This document shows, in pieces, positions 28,931 to 37,053 of a stretch of 64,000 nucleotides of DNA (its first letter is position 1; each line of letters opens with the position of its first letter). Below the pieces are notes generated by a model that saw only the letters and a list, made by a program, of their open reading frames with translations, was not told the origin of the DNA and searched no databases. The position numbers and the translations under genes are program-made. The stretch is from Streptomyces qinglanensis. GTDB taxonomy: Bacteria > Actinomycetota > Actinomycetes > Streptomycetales > Streptomycetaceae. The stretch spans positions 124,001 to 188,000 of the forward strand of contig NZ_FOGO01000012.1 in the NCBI RefSeq assembly GCF_900111245.1. The letters are read 5' to 3'.

Positions 28931-29593
28931 GTGCCGACCGACGAGACGCCGCCGTCCAGCGGCAGCCCCAAGAAGCGCGCCCGCCGCCGGATGACCGGCA
29001 AGGAACGCCGCGAGCAGTTGCTGGACATCGGCCGCACCCTCTTCGCCGACCGCGGCTTCGAGGGCACGTCCGTCGAGGAGATCGCGCACAAGGCCGGGGT
29101 GTCCAAACCGGTGGTCTACGAGCACTTCGGCGGCAAGGAGGGCCTGTACGCGGTCGTCGTCGACCGGGAGATGCGGCGCCTGCTGGACATGGTGACCGGA
29201 GCGCTCACCGGGGGCCACCCCCGCGAACTGCTGGAGCAGGCCGCGTTCGCGCTGCTCGACTACATCGAGCAGTACACCGACGGCTTCCGCATCCTGGTGC
29301 GGGACTCGCCGCTCCCGCAGTCCACCGGCACCTTCGCCTCGCTGATCTCCGACATCGCCACCCAGGTCGAGGACATCCTCGGCCGCGAGTTCAAGAACCG
29401 CGGCTTCGACGCCAAGCTCTCCCCGCTCTACGCCCAGGCCCTCGTCGGCATGGTGGCCCTGACGGGGCAGTGGTGGCTCAACGTCCGCAAACCGAAGAAG
29501 GCCGAGGTGGCGGCGCACCTGGTCAATCTCGCCTGGCACGGCCTCGACGGCCTGGAGCAGAAGCCCCGCCTGATAGGCCACCGCCGGTCCTGA
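28931..29593 (+). CDS. TetR-family repressor, probable desaturase regulator
   Basis: 220 aa. The helix-turn-helix lies near residues 24-66: REQLLDIGRTLFADRGFEGTS, then VEEIAHKAGVSKPVVYEHFGGKEGLY. The C-terminal ligand domain is all helical (LDYIEQYTDGFRILVRDSP). GTG 28931 is preferred to GTG 28862 for its GGGAAGG site and because it starts just before the basic arm (KKRARRR). It follows the desaturase gene and probably senses acyl-CoA. The palindromes at 27665-27691 are its likely operator. Confidence 0.85.
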   Translation: MPTDETPPSSGSPKKRARRRMTGKERREQLLDIGRTLFADRGFEGTSVEEIAHKAGVSKPVVYEHFGGKEGLYAVVVDREMRRLLDMVTGALTGGHPRELLEQAAFALLDYIEQYTDGFRILVRDSPLPQSTGTFASLISDIATQVEDILGREFKNRGFDAKLSPLYAQALVGMVALTGQWWLNVRKPKKAEVAAHLVNLAWHGLDGLEQKPRLIGHRRS

Positions 29594-30007
29594 CCGCCGG
29601 CCGCCGTCCCCGGGTGCGTCTCCCGGCGGGCCGCGCTCACGGGGGTGACACCCGCGGGGAGACCCCGGCAGCGCACCCCTCGCGGACAGACAGGCCCGGA
29701 CCCCGAGCGGCGCGGCACCGCACTCAGCAGGTGCCGCGCCGCACCGGACCGCCCCGCACCGGACCGGCCCCGCACCAGCCCGCCCCGCACCGGCCCGGCC
29801 CCGCACCAGCCCGCACCGGACGACTCGTCCCGCTCCCGCCCGCAAGCGCTCGGGAGCGCCAGGGCGCCCGAAAGCACTCCCGCACAGCAGCCGCTCCGGC
29901 ACGGAGAGCGGCGCACCCGGAAATCCGTTCGGGCCGGGGGCGGAGATGTGCAAAGCTCCCTTCGCGATGCGCCCAAAGGGGCGCACCCGGGAACGTGGAG
30001 GACGGCG
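29594..30007. terminator. Spacer with TetR terminator and CACCGG-type repeats
   Basis: 414 bases without a gene. A perfect 12-bp stem, GCGGCGCGGCAC (29707-29718) with its complement at 29731-29742, and a 12-base loop probably ends the desaturase-TetR transcript. Next, 29743-29825 is a run of short imperfect repeats of CCGCACCGG and CCCGCACCAGCC. The GNAT gene's ribosome site (GGAGG) is at the right end. Confidence 0.6.
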
Positions 30008-30634
30008 ATGTTCGGAATACCGCTGGGCGACGACGGCACCGAGCTGCGCCCGCTCGAGCCGTGGCAGGCCGAGGAGTTCCTGGCCCACATCGAGCGCGGG
30101 CGGGAGTTCATCGGCCGGCACGTGGGACTCGCGGACGCCAACCGGGATGTGGAGTCGGCCCGCGCCTTCCTCACGGCGTACGCGCAGAAGGCCGCCACCG
30201 ACACCGGGCGGATCCTCGGCATCCGGACGGCGGAGGGCACGCTGGTCGGCGGGGTGCTCCTCCGCACGATGGACGTGGTGCAGGGCACCGCGGAGGCGGG
30301 CTGCTGGCTGGAGCCGGCCGCAGTGGGCCGCGGACTGGTGACCCGGGCCGTGCGGGTCCTGATCGACTGGGCGGTCGAGGAGCGCGGCATCCACCGCGTG
30401 GAGTGGCAGGTGCCCTCGGCGAACGCGCCCAGCATCGCGGTCGCCCGGCGCCTGGGCATGACGAAGGAGGGCGTGCTGCGGGAGATGTTCCTGTACCGGG
30501 GCGAGCGGACCGACATCGAGGTCTGGTCGGTCCTGGCCCCGGAGTGGCGGGCCGCCAGGGCCGCCGAGCGGGCGGCGCGGTCCGACCGCGGCACCGGTCC
30601 CGAACCGGTGGAGGCGGCCCCCGTCAGCGCTTGA
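30008..30634 (+). CDS. GNAT acetyltransferase, RimJ/RimL type
   Basis: 208 aa. Acetyl-CoA-dependent N-acetyltransferase fold. Beginning TELRPLEPWQAEEFLAHI; the core has GGVLLRTMD, then the acetyl-CoA pyrophosphate loop region AAVGRGLVTRAVRVLIDWA, and the RimL-type PSANAPSIAVARRLGMTKEGVLRE block. Family members modify ribosomal protein N-termini or small amines; the substrate here is unknown. ATG 30008 with GGAGG eight bases before it. Its end overlaps the end of the convergent methyltransferase gene by 11 bases. An Ala/Arg-rich tail of about 30 residues follows the domain. Confidence 0.85.
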   Translation: MFGIPLGDDGTELRPLEPWQAEEFLAHIERGREFIGRHVGLADANRDVESARAFLTAYAQKAATDTGRILGIRTAEGTLVGGVLLRTMDVVQGTAEAGCWLEPAAVGRGLVTRAVRVLIDWAVEERGIHRVEWQVPSANAPSIAVARRLGMTKEGVLREMFLYRGERTDIEVWSVLAPEWRAARAAERAARSDRGTGPEPVEAAPVSA

Positions 30635-31427
30635 CGGCGACCACGAAGACGCGGCGGAAGGGAAACGCCGTCGTCCCGTCGGCGCCGCGCGGATACGCCT
30701 CGCGGAGCGCCGCCGCGTACTCGGCGAGGAAGTCGTCCCGCGCGGCGGGGTCGTCGGCCAGGGCGGCCAGCACGGGGCGGAGGGCGGTGCCCTTGGTCCA
30801 TTCGAGCACCGGGTCGGTGCCGGTCAGCCGGTGCAGGTAGGTGGTCTCCCAGGCGTCGACGGCGCAGCCGCGGGGGCCGAGCGGGGCGAGCAGGTCCGCG
30901 TACCGGGCGGGGGTGAGCACCGCGCCGGAGCGGGCTTGCGTACCGATCCGGTCGCGCCAGCGCGCGGAGTTGCGCAGTGCGCTCAGCAGGGTGTGGCTGG
31001 GGGCTTCGACGTTGCCGGGCACCTGGAAGGCCAGGGTGCCGCCGGACGGCAGGGCCGCGAGCCAGTCGGGGAAGGCGTGCTGGTGCCCCGGCACCCACTG
31101 GAGCGCCGCGTTGGAGAAGAGCAGCCCGAAGTGTGCGTCGGGGTCGGGGCGCCAGTGGGCGAGGTCGGCGCGGGCGAAGTCGAGGCGGCCGGGGCGGGCG
31201 TGCTTCCCGGCCTCCCGTAGCATCTCGGGTGCGTTGTCGTACCCGGTGATGTGCGCCTCGGGCCAGCGCTCGGCCAGCGGGAGGCTGGGGCCGCCGGGAC
31301 CGCAGCCGAGATCGGCGATCCTGGCGTGTGGCAGGCCGGGCAGCCGCTCGGGTACCTGGGCCAGGAGATCGCGGACGGGGCGCAGCCGGGGTCCGGAGTG
31401 CCGGAGATACTGCTGGGGGTCCCACAT
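30624..31427 (-). CDS. tam: Trans-aconitate 2-methyltransferase
   Basis: 267 aa. SAM-dependent methylation of trans-aconitate, the inhibitory isomer of the aconitase intermediate. Starts MWDPQQYLRHSG, typical for Tam. Motif I is IADLGCGPGGPSLPLAERWP, followed by GYDNAPEML and LLFSNAALQWVPGH, all characteristic of the family. ATG 31427 fits the family start; an upstream TTG (31463) is inside the operator. It is divergent from a MarR-family gene, matching the tam/tamR arrangement described in Streptomyces coelicolor, where the regulator responds to citrate-cycle acids. Confidence 0.9.
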   Translation of the reverse strand: MWDPQQYLRHSGPRLRPVRDLLAQVPERLPGLPHARIADLGCGPGGPSLPLAERWPEAHITGYDNAPEMLREAGKHARPGRLDFARADLAHWRPDPDAHFGLLFSNAALQWVPGHQHAFPDWLAALPSGGTLAFQVPGNVEAPSHTLLSALRNSARWRDRIGTQARSGAVLTPARYADLLAPLGPRGCAVDAWETTYLHRLTGTDPVLEWTKGTALRPVLAALADDPAARDDFLAEYAAALREAYPRGADGTTAFPFRRVFVVAVKR

Positions 31428-31448
31428 GGCAGCAGGGTGCCCCCGGCC

Positions 31449-31468
31449 GTCTCTTGACGTCAAGAGAC
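31449..31468. promoter_or_regulatory. TamR operator: perfect 20-bp palindrome
   Basis: GTCTCTTGACGTCAAGAGAC at 31449-31468 is a perfect palindrome centred between tam (start 31427) and tamR (start 31500). It has the size and symmetry of a MarR-family operator and would cover both promoters. Confidence 0.88.
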
Positions 31469-31499
31469 TTCACGTCGACACAACCTCTACACTGATCCC

Positions 31500-31997
31500 A
31501 TGGAGGACGAGGTCGACCGTTTGGTGGCAGCTTGGCGCCGGGAGCGCCCTGACCTCGACGTTGAGCCGCTCGAGGTGCTCAGCCGGGTCAGCAGACTGGC
31601 CCGGCACCTGGATCGCGCCCGGCGTATCGCCTTCTCCGAGCACGGCCTGGAGCCGTGGGAGTTCGACGTGCTGACCGCGCTGCGCCGGGCGGGCACCCCC
31701 TACCAGCTCTCCCCCGGTCAACTGCTCACCCAGACCCTGGTCACTTCGGGCACGATGACCAACCGCATCGACCGCCTCGCCAAGAAGGGGCTCGTCGAAC
31801 GGCTGCCCGACCCGAGCGACCGGCGCGGCGTCCTGGTCCGGCTCACGGTCGAGGGGCAGGACCGGGCCGACAGCGCCCTGGCCGGACTGCTCGACCAGGA
31901 GCGTGCCATCCTCGCCGAACTCTCCCCCCTGCAGCGCGGCGAACTCGCCGCACTGCTGCGGCAACTGACGGCTCCGTTCGACAACATTCCCGGCTGA
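31500..31997 (+). CDS. tamR: MarR-family regulator TamR
   Basis: 165 aa. Winged helix: LEPWEFDVLTALRRAG, LLTQTLVTSGTMTNRIDRLAKKGLVERLPDPSDRRGVLVRLT. Flanking helices at both ends make the dimer. Known TamR from S. coelicolor binds citrate, cis- and trans-aconitate and isocitrate and controls tam and citrate-cycle genes; this protein's position and operator fit that. ATG 31500 has no ribosome site, and TACACT at 31488-31493 would place the transcript start at the ATG, suggesting a leaderless mRNA. Confidence 0.88.
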   Translation: MEDEVDRLVAAWRRERPDLDVEPLEVLSRVSRLARHLDRARRIAFSEHGLEPWEFDVLTALRRAGTPYQLSPGQLLTQTLVTSGTMTNRIDRLAKKGLVERLPDPSDRRGVLVRLTVEGQDRADSALAGLLDQERAILAELSPLQRGELAALLRQLTAPFDNIPG

Positions 31998-32051
31998 GCG
32001 CACTCCCGAGCGCTCTACCCCCGCGGGTACCCGGCCCGTACGATCACGCGC

Positions 32052-32813
32052 ATGGCCATGGGCGCGCGGTTCGAGGGACGTACGGTCGTCATCTCCGGAG
32101 GCGGCCGCGGCATCGGTGCCGCGACGGCGCACCGGCTGTCGGACGAGGGAGCGGCGGTGGTCCTCCTCGACAAGGAGGAGGACGGGGCGCACCGCACGGC
32201 ACGGGAGATCACGGCCTCCGGCGGGCGGGCCGCGTTCGTCCTCGGGGACGTCACGGACGAACCGGCCTGGAGGCGCGCCGTGGAGACCGCGCACGCGGGC
32301 TTCGGCCCGGTGGACGGGCTCGTGTGCAACGCGTCGCTGCTGCATGAGGGGGCCGCGGACCGGATCTCCGTTCCCGTGTGGGAGGCCCAGCTCGGGGTGA
32401 ACCTGACCGGAGCCTTCCTCGGGGTGCGCGCCTGCCTCCCGGACCTGCGCGAGCAGGCCGGCGCCGTGGTGCTGACCTCCTCGGCGCAGGCTCTCGCCGG
32501 ACTGCCCGGACGCCCCGCCTACGCCGCCGCCAAGGCCGGGCTGACCGGGCTCGGCCGCCAGCTCGCCGCGGAGTTCGGCCCCCGGGTGCGGGTCAACTCC
32601 GTGCTGCCCGGCCCGATCATGACGCCCGCCTGGGACGGGGTCGAGGAGGAGGACCGGCGGCAGGCCGCCGGGGAGACGGTGATCGGCCGGCACGGGCGCC
32701 CCGACGAGGTCGCCGCCGCCGTCGCCTTCCTGCTCTCGGCGGACGCGTCCTTCGTGACCGGCGCCGAGCTGGTGGTGGACGGGGGCTGGAGCGCCGCCAG
32801 GAACGCGGAGTGA
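32052..32813 (+). CDS. Short-chain dehydrogenase/reductase
   Basis: 253 aa, classical SDR. The NAD(P)-binding GGGRGIG is near 17-23. DV (GDVTDEPAW), CNAS in the NNAG position, catalytic Ser (VVLTSSAQ), YAAAK with Tyr-x3-Lys, and a C-terminal VTGAELVVDGGW are all present. LDKEEDG at the end of beta-2, with an Asp, suggests NAD preference. ATG 32052; TACGAT at 32038 suggests a short or absent leader. Substrate unknown. Downstream of tamR but with its own likely promoter. Confidence 0.88.
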   Translation: MAMGARFEGRTVVISGGGRGIGAATAHRLSDEGAAVVLLDKEEDGAHRTAREITASGGRAAFVLGDVTDEPAWRRAVETAHAGFGPVDGLVCNASLLHEGAADRISVPVWEAQLGVNLTGAFLGVRACLPDLREQAGAVVLTSSAQALAGLPGRPAYAAAKAGLTGLGRQLAAEFGPRVRVNSVLPGPIMTPAWDGVEEEDRRQAAGETVIGRHGRPDEVAAAVAFLLSADASFVTGAELVVDGGWSAARNAE

Positions 32814-32933
32814 GCGACGGCGGCCGCCGCGCCGCTCGTCGGCACCGTCACCGGGTTCCGGCAGCGCGCGGGCCCGCAGCCCCGCAGCCGGCCCCCGGGC
32901 CTTCTCGCCGCCCCGGCCGGCGCCCGCGGTCCC

Positions 32934-33365
32934 TCAGTCGGCGATGCCCGAGAAGGCGACGGCCCGCTCGACGCGGGCCCGCACCAGGTACTCGCCCGGG
33001 ACGGCGTTGCGCCTGCCGTACTCGTCCGCGCGGTCGGCCCCCATGTAACGGTTGCCGAGCCGGGTGGCCCAGGAGCGCATCAGTTCGAGGTCGTCGAGGA
33101 ACTCGGCCGCCACGCACTCCAGCATCACGAAGTTGTACGGCGGCTCCTGGTCGTCCACGCAGAGCGAGAAGCGGGGATCCCGGCGCAGGGAGCGGTACTT
33201 GAGCGAGGCGCTGTCCACCGTGAACAGCAGCCGGTCCGCGTCGTCCAGCAGGAACCACACCGGGGTGACATGGGGGCGGCCGTCCTTGCGGGTGGTCGCC
33301 AGCTTGCCGGTGCGGGTGCCGGTCAGGACGAAGTCCCGCCACTGGGCCTCGGTCATCCGCTGCAT
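32934..33365 (-). CDS. PPOX-class F420/FMN-dependent oxidoreductase
   Basis: 143 aa. Split beta-barrel flavin/deazaflavin enzyme of the pyridoxamine-phosphate-oxidase superfamily. TGKLATTRKDGRPHVTPVWFLLD is the standard N-terminal strand pair, followed by FTVDSASLKYRSLRRDPRFSLCVDD and a C-terminal GNRYMG segment. ATG 33365 with GGAGGACGGAAGA ahead is clear. Substrate unknown; F420 is a common cofactor for this group in actinomycetes. Confidence 0.82.
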   Translation of the reverse strand: MQRMTEAQWRDFVLTGTRTGKLATTRKDGRPHVTPVWFLLDDADRLLFTVDSASLKYRSLRRDPRFSLCVDDQEPPYNFVMLECVAAEFLDDLELMRSWATRLGNRYMGADRADEYGRRNAVPGEYLVRARVERAVAFSGIAD

Positions 33366-33460
33366 TCTTCCGTCCTCCACAGCCGTCCGTCGCTCTCGGG
33401 TGATGAGCGGACGTCAGCCTAGGACGGGGCACTGACAGCGACCCGCCGCTCACCTTCTCG

Positions 33461-33524
33461 GCGAGGCGAGGCGAGGCGGGACGAGACGGGACCGGACGGG
33501 ACCGGACGGGACGGGACCGGACGG
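33461..33524. repeat. Short GC-rich tandem repeats
   Basis: GCGAG units (33461-33477), then GGGACCGGAC repeated about three times to 33524. It lies between the end of the LuxR-type gene and the PPOX gene start. Confidence 0.55.
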
Positions 33525-33536
33525 CGCGTGGCCGGG

Positions 33537-34466
33537 TCAGCGCGCCCCCGCCGGCTCCAGTTCGGCCGGGCCCACCCCGGCACGCCGGGCCAGGGCCACC
33601 GCCTGCAGCGTGGAATGGACGCCCAGCTTGCCCAGGACGTTCTGCATATGGGTGCGGACCGTGTGCGGCGAGAGATACAGCCGCTCGGCGACGGCCTTCC
33701 GGCCCAGGCCCGCCACCATGCACCGCAGCACCTCCCGCTCGCGCGGGGTCAGCGACTCCACGAGGCGTTCGCTCTCGGTGCGGTGCTTGCGGCTGGCCGT
33801 CAACTCCCGCAGGACGCCGGTGAGGAGGGCGGGCGGCAGATGGGTCTCGTCCTTGAGGACGCCGCGGATCACCTGCAGGAGCCGGGAGAGGGAACAGTCC
33901 TTGGCGACCCAGCCGCCCGCGCCCGCCTGGAGCGCCGCAGCGGCGTGCCGGGGGTCGTCGCGCTCGGCCAGGACGACGGTGCGCACCGCCGGGTAGTCGG
34001 CCCGGACGCGTGCCACCAGGGGTAATCCGCCCACGGTGGTCGCCGGGGACGGCGGATCCGCGGTGCCGCCGGAGCTGCCGGGGGCGGCGCCCGGGCCGCC
34101 GGCCGGAGCCGTCGGGGCCTCGTCCGGGGCACCGAGCGGGGCGCCGGAGGCGGGCTTCTCGCCGTTGGTCCGCGCCGTGCCCGGCCCGAGCGGGCCGGCC
34201 TGGGCCGGGATCGGGACCGGGACCGGAGCGGCCACCGCGCCGTTGCCGGGCTGCGCCGACCCGTTCAGCGGTGCGCCCAGATCGGCGTCCACGAGCAGGA
34301 TGTCGAACCGGCGGCCCTCGGCGGCGCCGCGCTCCAGATGGCGCAGCGCGGCCGGTCCGCTGCCCGCCGCGCCGACTTCGACATCCTGTTCGGCCGCGAG
34401 CGCGGCGGCCAAGGACTCGGCGAAAATGCGGTGGTCGTCGACCACCAGCACGCGAATACGTTGCAT
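33537..34466 (-). CDS. Orphan NarL/LuxR-type response regulator with insert in receiver
   Basis: 309 aa. The receiver begins MQRIRVLVVDDHR with Asp10/Asp11 and the phosphoacceptor candidate Asp60 (LLVD). Right after this strand, about residues 64-148, lies an Ala/Pro/Gly-rich low-complexity insert. The receiver then resumes (LPLVARVRADYPAVRTVVLAE, then GAGGWVAKD with the conserved Lys). The LuxR helix-turn-helix is at the C-terminus: LTPREREVLRCMVAGL and LYLSPHTVRTHMQNVLGKLGV. ATG 34466 with GGGGG six bases away. No kinase adjacent. An insert at this position would interrupt the alpha-3/beta-3 loop near the active site, so normal phosphorylation is uncertain. Confidence 0.87.
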   Translation of the reverse strand: MQRIRVLVVDDHRIFAESLAAALAAEQDVEVGAAGSGPAALRHLERGAAEGRRFDILLVDADLGAPLNGSAQPGNGAVAAPVPVPIPAQAGPLGPGTARTNGEKPASGAPLGAPDEAPTAPAGGPGAAPGSSGGTADPPSPATTVGGLPLVARVRADYPAVRTVVLAERDDPRHAAAALQAGAGGWVAKDCSLSRLLQVIRGVLKDETHLPPALLTGVLRELTASRKHRTESERLVESLTPREREVLRCMVAGLGRKAVAERLYLSPHTVRTHMQNVLGKLGVHSTLQAVALARRAGVGPAELEPAGAR

Positions 34467-34798
34467 GGAACCCCCTGGCAGTGCGGGCACGGCGCCCATG
34501 CGCGGGAAAGCGCGCCATCGACACGGCCGCCGCCGTGTTCGCTGTCTACCCCGCCCCCGGACGTCGTACCCGGCTGACTCGCCCCCTGATCAGCACCGGC
34601 CCCCACCGGTGCTGTGCACAAGGTTCAGAGTACGGGCGAGCTGTGACAACGGAAGGCAATTGACAAAAGTCGTTGTACTCGTACCTCCCCGGGGCGCGCC
34701 AGGGCGCGTGCGGAGCGCACCCGCGCGACCGCGCCGCACACGGGAAACCGGGCCGCGGCTCCGCCCGGCGCGGTGGCCTGCGGCCCGGCGCGGCGGTC
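34467..34798. other. Intergenic region upstream of the LuxR-type gene
   Basis: 332 bases without a gene. The A/T-richer middle (about 34610-34680, including CAATTGACAAAAGTCGTTG) probably carries the promoter of the leftward LuxR-type gene, but no spaced -35/-10 pair is convincing. The right end (34700-34798) is G/C-rich with short inverted segments and may terminate the gal transcript. Confidence 0.4.
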
Positions 34799-35965
34799 TC
34801 ACAGGCGGCGCGCGCCCGCGCTCGGCACCGCCTCGAACAGGTGCGGCACCGCATGGCCCGCCGCCTCGAACGCGGCGGTCACGGCCTCCCCGACGGCGCC
34901 GCTGCGGGAGTCCTCGGCCAGGACGACCGCCGAGCCGCCGAAGCCGCCGCCGGTCATCCGGGCGCCGAGCGCGCCCGCGGCGAGTGCGGTGTCCACCACC
35001 AGGTCCAGTTCGGCGCAGGAGACCCGGAAGTCGTCCCGCAGGGAGGCGTGTCCGGCGGTCAGCACCGGGCCCACCGCACGCGGGTCGCCCTGTTCCAGCA
35101 GCGCGACCACCTCCTCGACCCGCCGGTTCTCGGTGACGACGTGCCGGACACAGGCGCGCACCCCGGGGTCGGGCAGCCGGGCGAGCGCGGCGCCGAGTTC
35201 CCCGTGCGGGATGTCGCGCAGCGCCCGCACACCGAGGGCCGCCGCGCCCGTCTCGCACGCCCGGCGGCGTTCCGCGTAGGCGCCGTCGGCCAGGGTGTGC
35301 TTGACGCGGGTGTCGACGACGAGCAGCCGCAGCCCCTCGGCGGCGAGGTCGAAGGGTATCTGCCGCCGGTCCTGCGTGCGGGTGTCCAGGTGCAGCACAT
35401 GGCCCGCGGTGCAGCAGGCCGAGGCCGTCTGGTCCATGATTCCGCAGGGCATGCCCACGAAGTCGTTCTCAGCGCGCTGGCACAGCCGCGCCAACTGCTG
35501 CCGGGACAGCTCCAGTCCGTACAGCTCGGTCAGCGCGAGCCCGGTGACCACCTCCAGGGCGGCCGACGAGGAGAGCCCGGCACCGGTCGGCACGGTGCTG
35601 GTCAGGTGCACGTCCGCACCGCCGACCGGCAGCCCGGCCTCCCGCAGGGCCCAGCCGACACCGGCCGGGTAGGCGGCCCAGCCGCCGTCCGCGCCGGGCG
35701 TCAGTTCGTCCGGCCGAAGCCGGTAGGCGGCCCCGGGCACGTCGGCCGAGTGCAGCCGCAGCACGCCGTCGTCGCGCCGCGCGGCGGCGGCGTGCACGGT
35801 GTGCGGGAGGGCGAGCGGCATCACGAAACCGTCGTTGTAGTCCGTGTGTTCGCCGATGAGGTTGACCCGGCCCGGTGCCGCCCAGGCGCCTTCGGGCGCG
35901 GTGCCGTAGATCTCCCGGAACCCGTCCCGCACGTCCCGGGTGTGCCGACCGGTGTCACCGCTCAC
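34799..35965 (-). CDS. galK: Galactokinase
   Basis: 388 aa. Phosphorylates galactose to galactose-1-phosphate. GHMP kinase features: the galactokinase signature GRVNLIGEHTDYNDGFVMP near 33-51, ATP loop VPTGAGLSSSAALE, GIMDQTAS, and the C-terminal ARMTGGGFGGSAV. GTG 35965 overlaps the galE stop as GTGA, so it is translationally coupled; last gene of galT-galE-galK. Confidence 0.96.
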   Translation of the reverse strand: MSGDTGRHTRDVRDGFREIYGTAPEGAWAAPGRVNLIGEHTDYNDGFVMPLALPHTVHAAAARRDDGVLRLHSADVPGAAYRLRPDELTPGADGGWAAYPAGVGWALREAGLPVGGADVHLTSTVPTGAGLSSSAALEVVTGLALTELYGLELSRQQLARLCQRAENDFVGMPCGIMDQTASACCTAGHVLHLDTRTQDRRQIPFDLAAEGLRLLVVDTRVKHTLADGAYAERRRACETGAAALGVRALRDIPHGELGAALARLPDPGVRACVRHVVTENRRVEEVVALLEQGDPRAVGPVLTAGHASLRDDFRVSCAELDLVVDTALAAGALGARMTGGGFGGSAVVLAEDSRSGAVGEAVTAAFEAAGHAVPHLFEAVPSAGARRL

Positions 35966-36960
35966 GCCGTGGCCTCCGGCGCCCGCTGCCGCTCGGTGTG
36001 CCGCGCGAACCGCCAGGCGTCGGACACGATCTCGTCCAGTCCGGCGCGCCGGGGCTGCCAGCCCAGTTCCCGGTGGGCCCGCTCGGCGGAGGCGACCAGC
36101 ACCGCCGGGTCGCCGCCGCGCCGGGCAGCGACCTGCTCGGTCACCTCGTGCCCGGTGACCTTGCGGACGGTCTGGACGACCTCTCGGACGGAGAAGCCGC
36201 TGCCGTTGCCGAGGTTGCAGACCAGGTGCTCGCCCGGTGCGGCCCGGTCGAGGGCCAGCAGATGCGCGTCGGCGAGATCGGCGACGTGGATGTAGTCGCG
36301 CACGCAGGTGCCGTCGGGGGTCGGGTAGTCGTCGCCGTACACCGAGATCGCCGGGCGCCGTCCCTGCGCGACCTGGAGCACCAGCGGGATCAGGTGCGAC
36401 TCGGGGTCGTGGCGCTCGCCGTAGGCGGTGCCGTCGGCGGCGAAGTAGGCGCCCGCGACGTTGAAATAGCGCAGCGAGACCGCGGCCAGGCCGTGCGCCC
36501 GGCACTCGCCGCCGATCATGTGGTCGACGGCCAGCTTGGACGCGCCGTAGGGGCTGGTGGGCGCCGCGGGGTCGGTCTCGGTGATCGGGGTGCGCTCGGG
36601 TTCGCCGTAGACGGCGGCGGTGGAGGAGAAGACGAGCGTACGCACGCCCGCCGCGCGCATGGCGGCCAGCAGCTCGACGGTGCCGCCGACGTTGTTGCGC
36701 CAGTACTTCTCGGGCTGCTCGACCGACTCGCCCACCCGGGAGTGCGCGGCGAAGTGCAGGACGCCGTCGTAGGAGGAGTCCAGCACCCGGGCCGCGTCAC
36801 CCAGGCCGCCGTCGACGAACTCGGCGTCGCCGGGGACGGCCCGCGCGAAGCCGGTGTCGAGGTCGTCCAGGACCGTGACGGTGTGCCCCGCCTCCAGCAG
36901 GTGGGCCGCCACGACGCTGCCCACATAGCCGGCCCCGCCGGTCACCAGGTACTTAGCCAT
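35962..36960 (-). CDS. galE: UDP-glucose 4-epimerase
   Basis: 332 aa. Interconverts UDP-galactose and UDP-glucose. N-terminal Rossmann motif VTGGAGYVGS; catalytic SST (FSSTAAVYG) and YGASK with Tyr-x3-Lys; RYFNVAGA; NLGNGSGFSVREV near the end. ATG 36960 preceded by AAAGGAC. Second gene of the Leloir operon, 93 bases after galT. Confidence 0.96.
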   Translation of the reverse strand: MAKYLVTGGAGYVGSVVAAHLLEAGHTVTVLDDLDTGFARAVPGDAEFVDGGLGDAARVLDSSYDGVLHFAAHSRVGESVEQPEKYWRNNVGGTVELLAAMRAAGVRTLVFSSTAAVYGEPERTPITETDPAAPTSPYGASKLAVDHMIGGECRAHGLAAVSLRYFNVAGAYFAADGTAYGERHDPESHLIPLVLQVAQGRRPAISVYGDDYPTPDGTCVRDYIHVADLADAHLLALDRAAPGEHLVCNLGNGSGFSVREVVQTVRKVTGHEVTEQVAARRGGDPAVLVASAERAHRELGWQPRRAGLDEIVSDAWRFARHTERQRAPEATA

Positions 36961-37053
36961 TGCGCCTGTCCTTTGCTCGGGTCGCTTCCGCGCGCACGCG
37001 GGCGCCGGGTGCGCCGGGTGCACCGCACACGAAACCACCTCTTGCTGTGCGCT

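Noticed and set aside
34590..35258. Separate gene overlapping galK on the minus strand
   Set aside because: Off-frame, Arg/Gly-rich product; galK accounts for this DNA.
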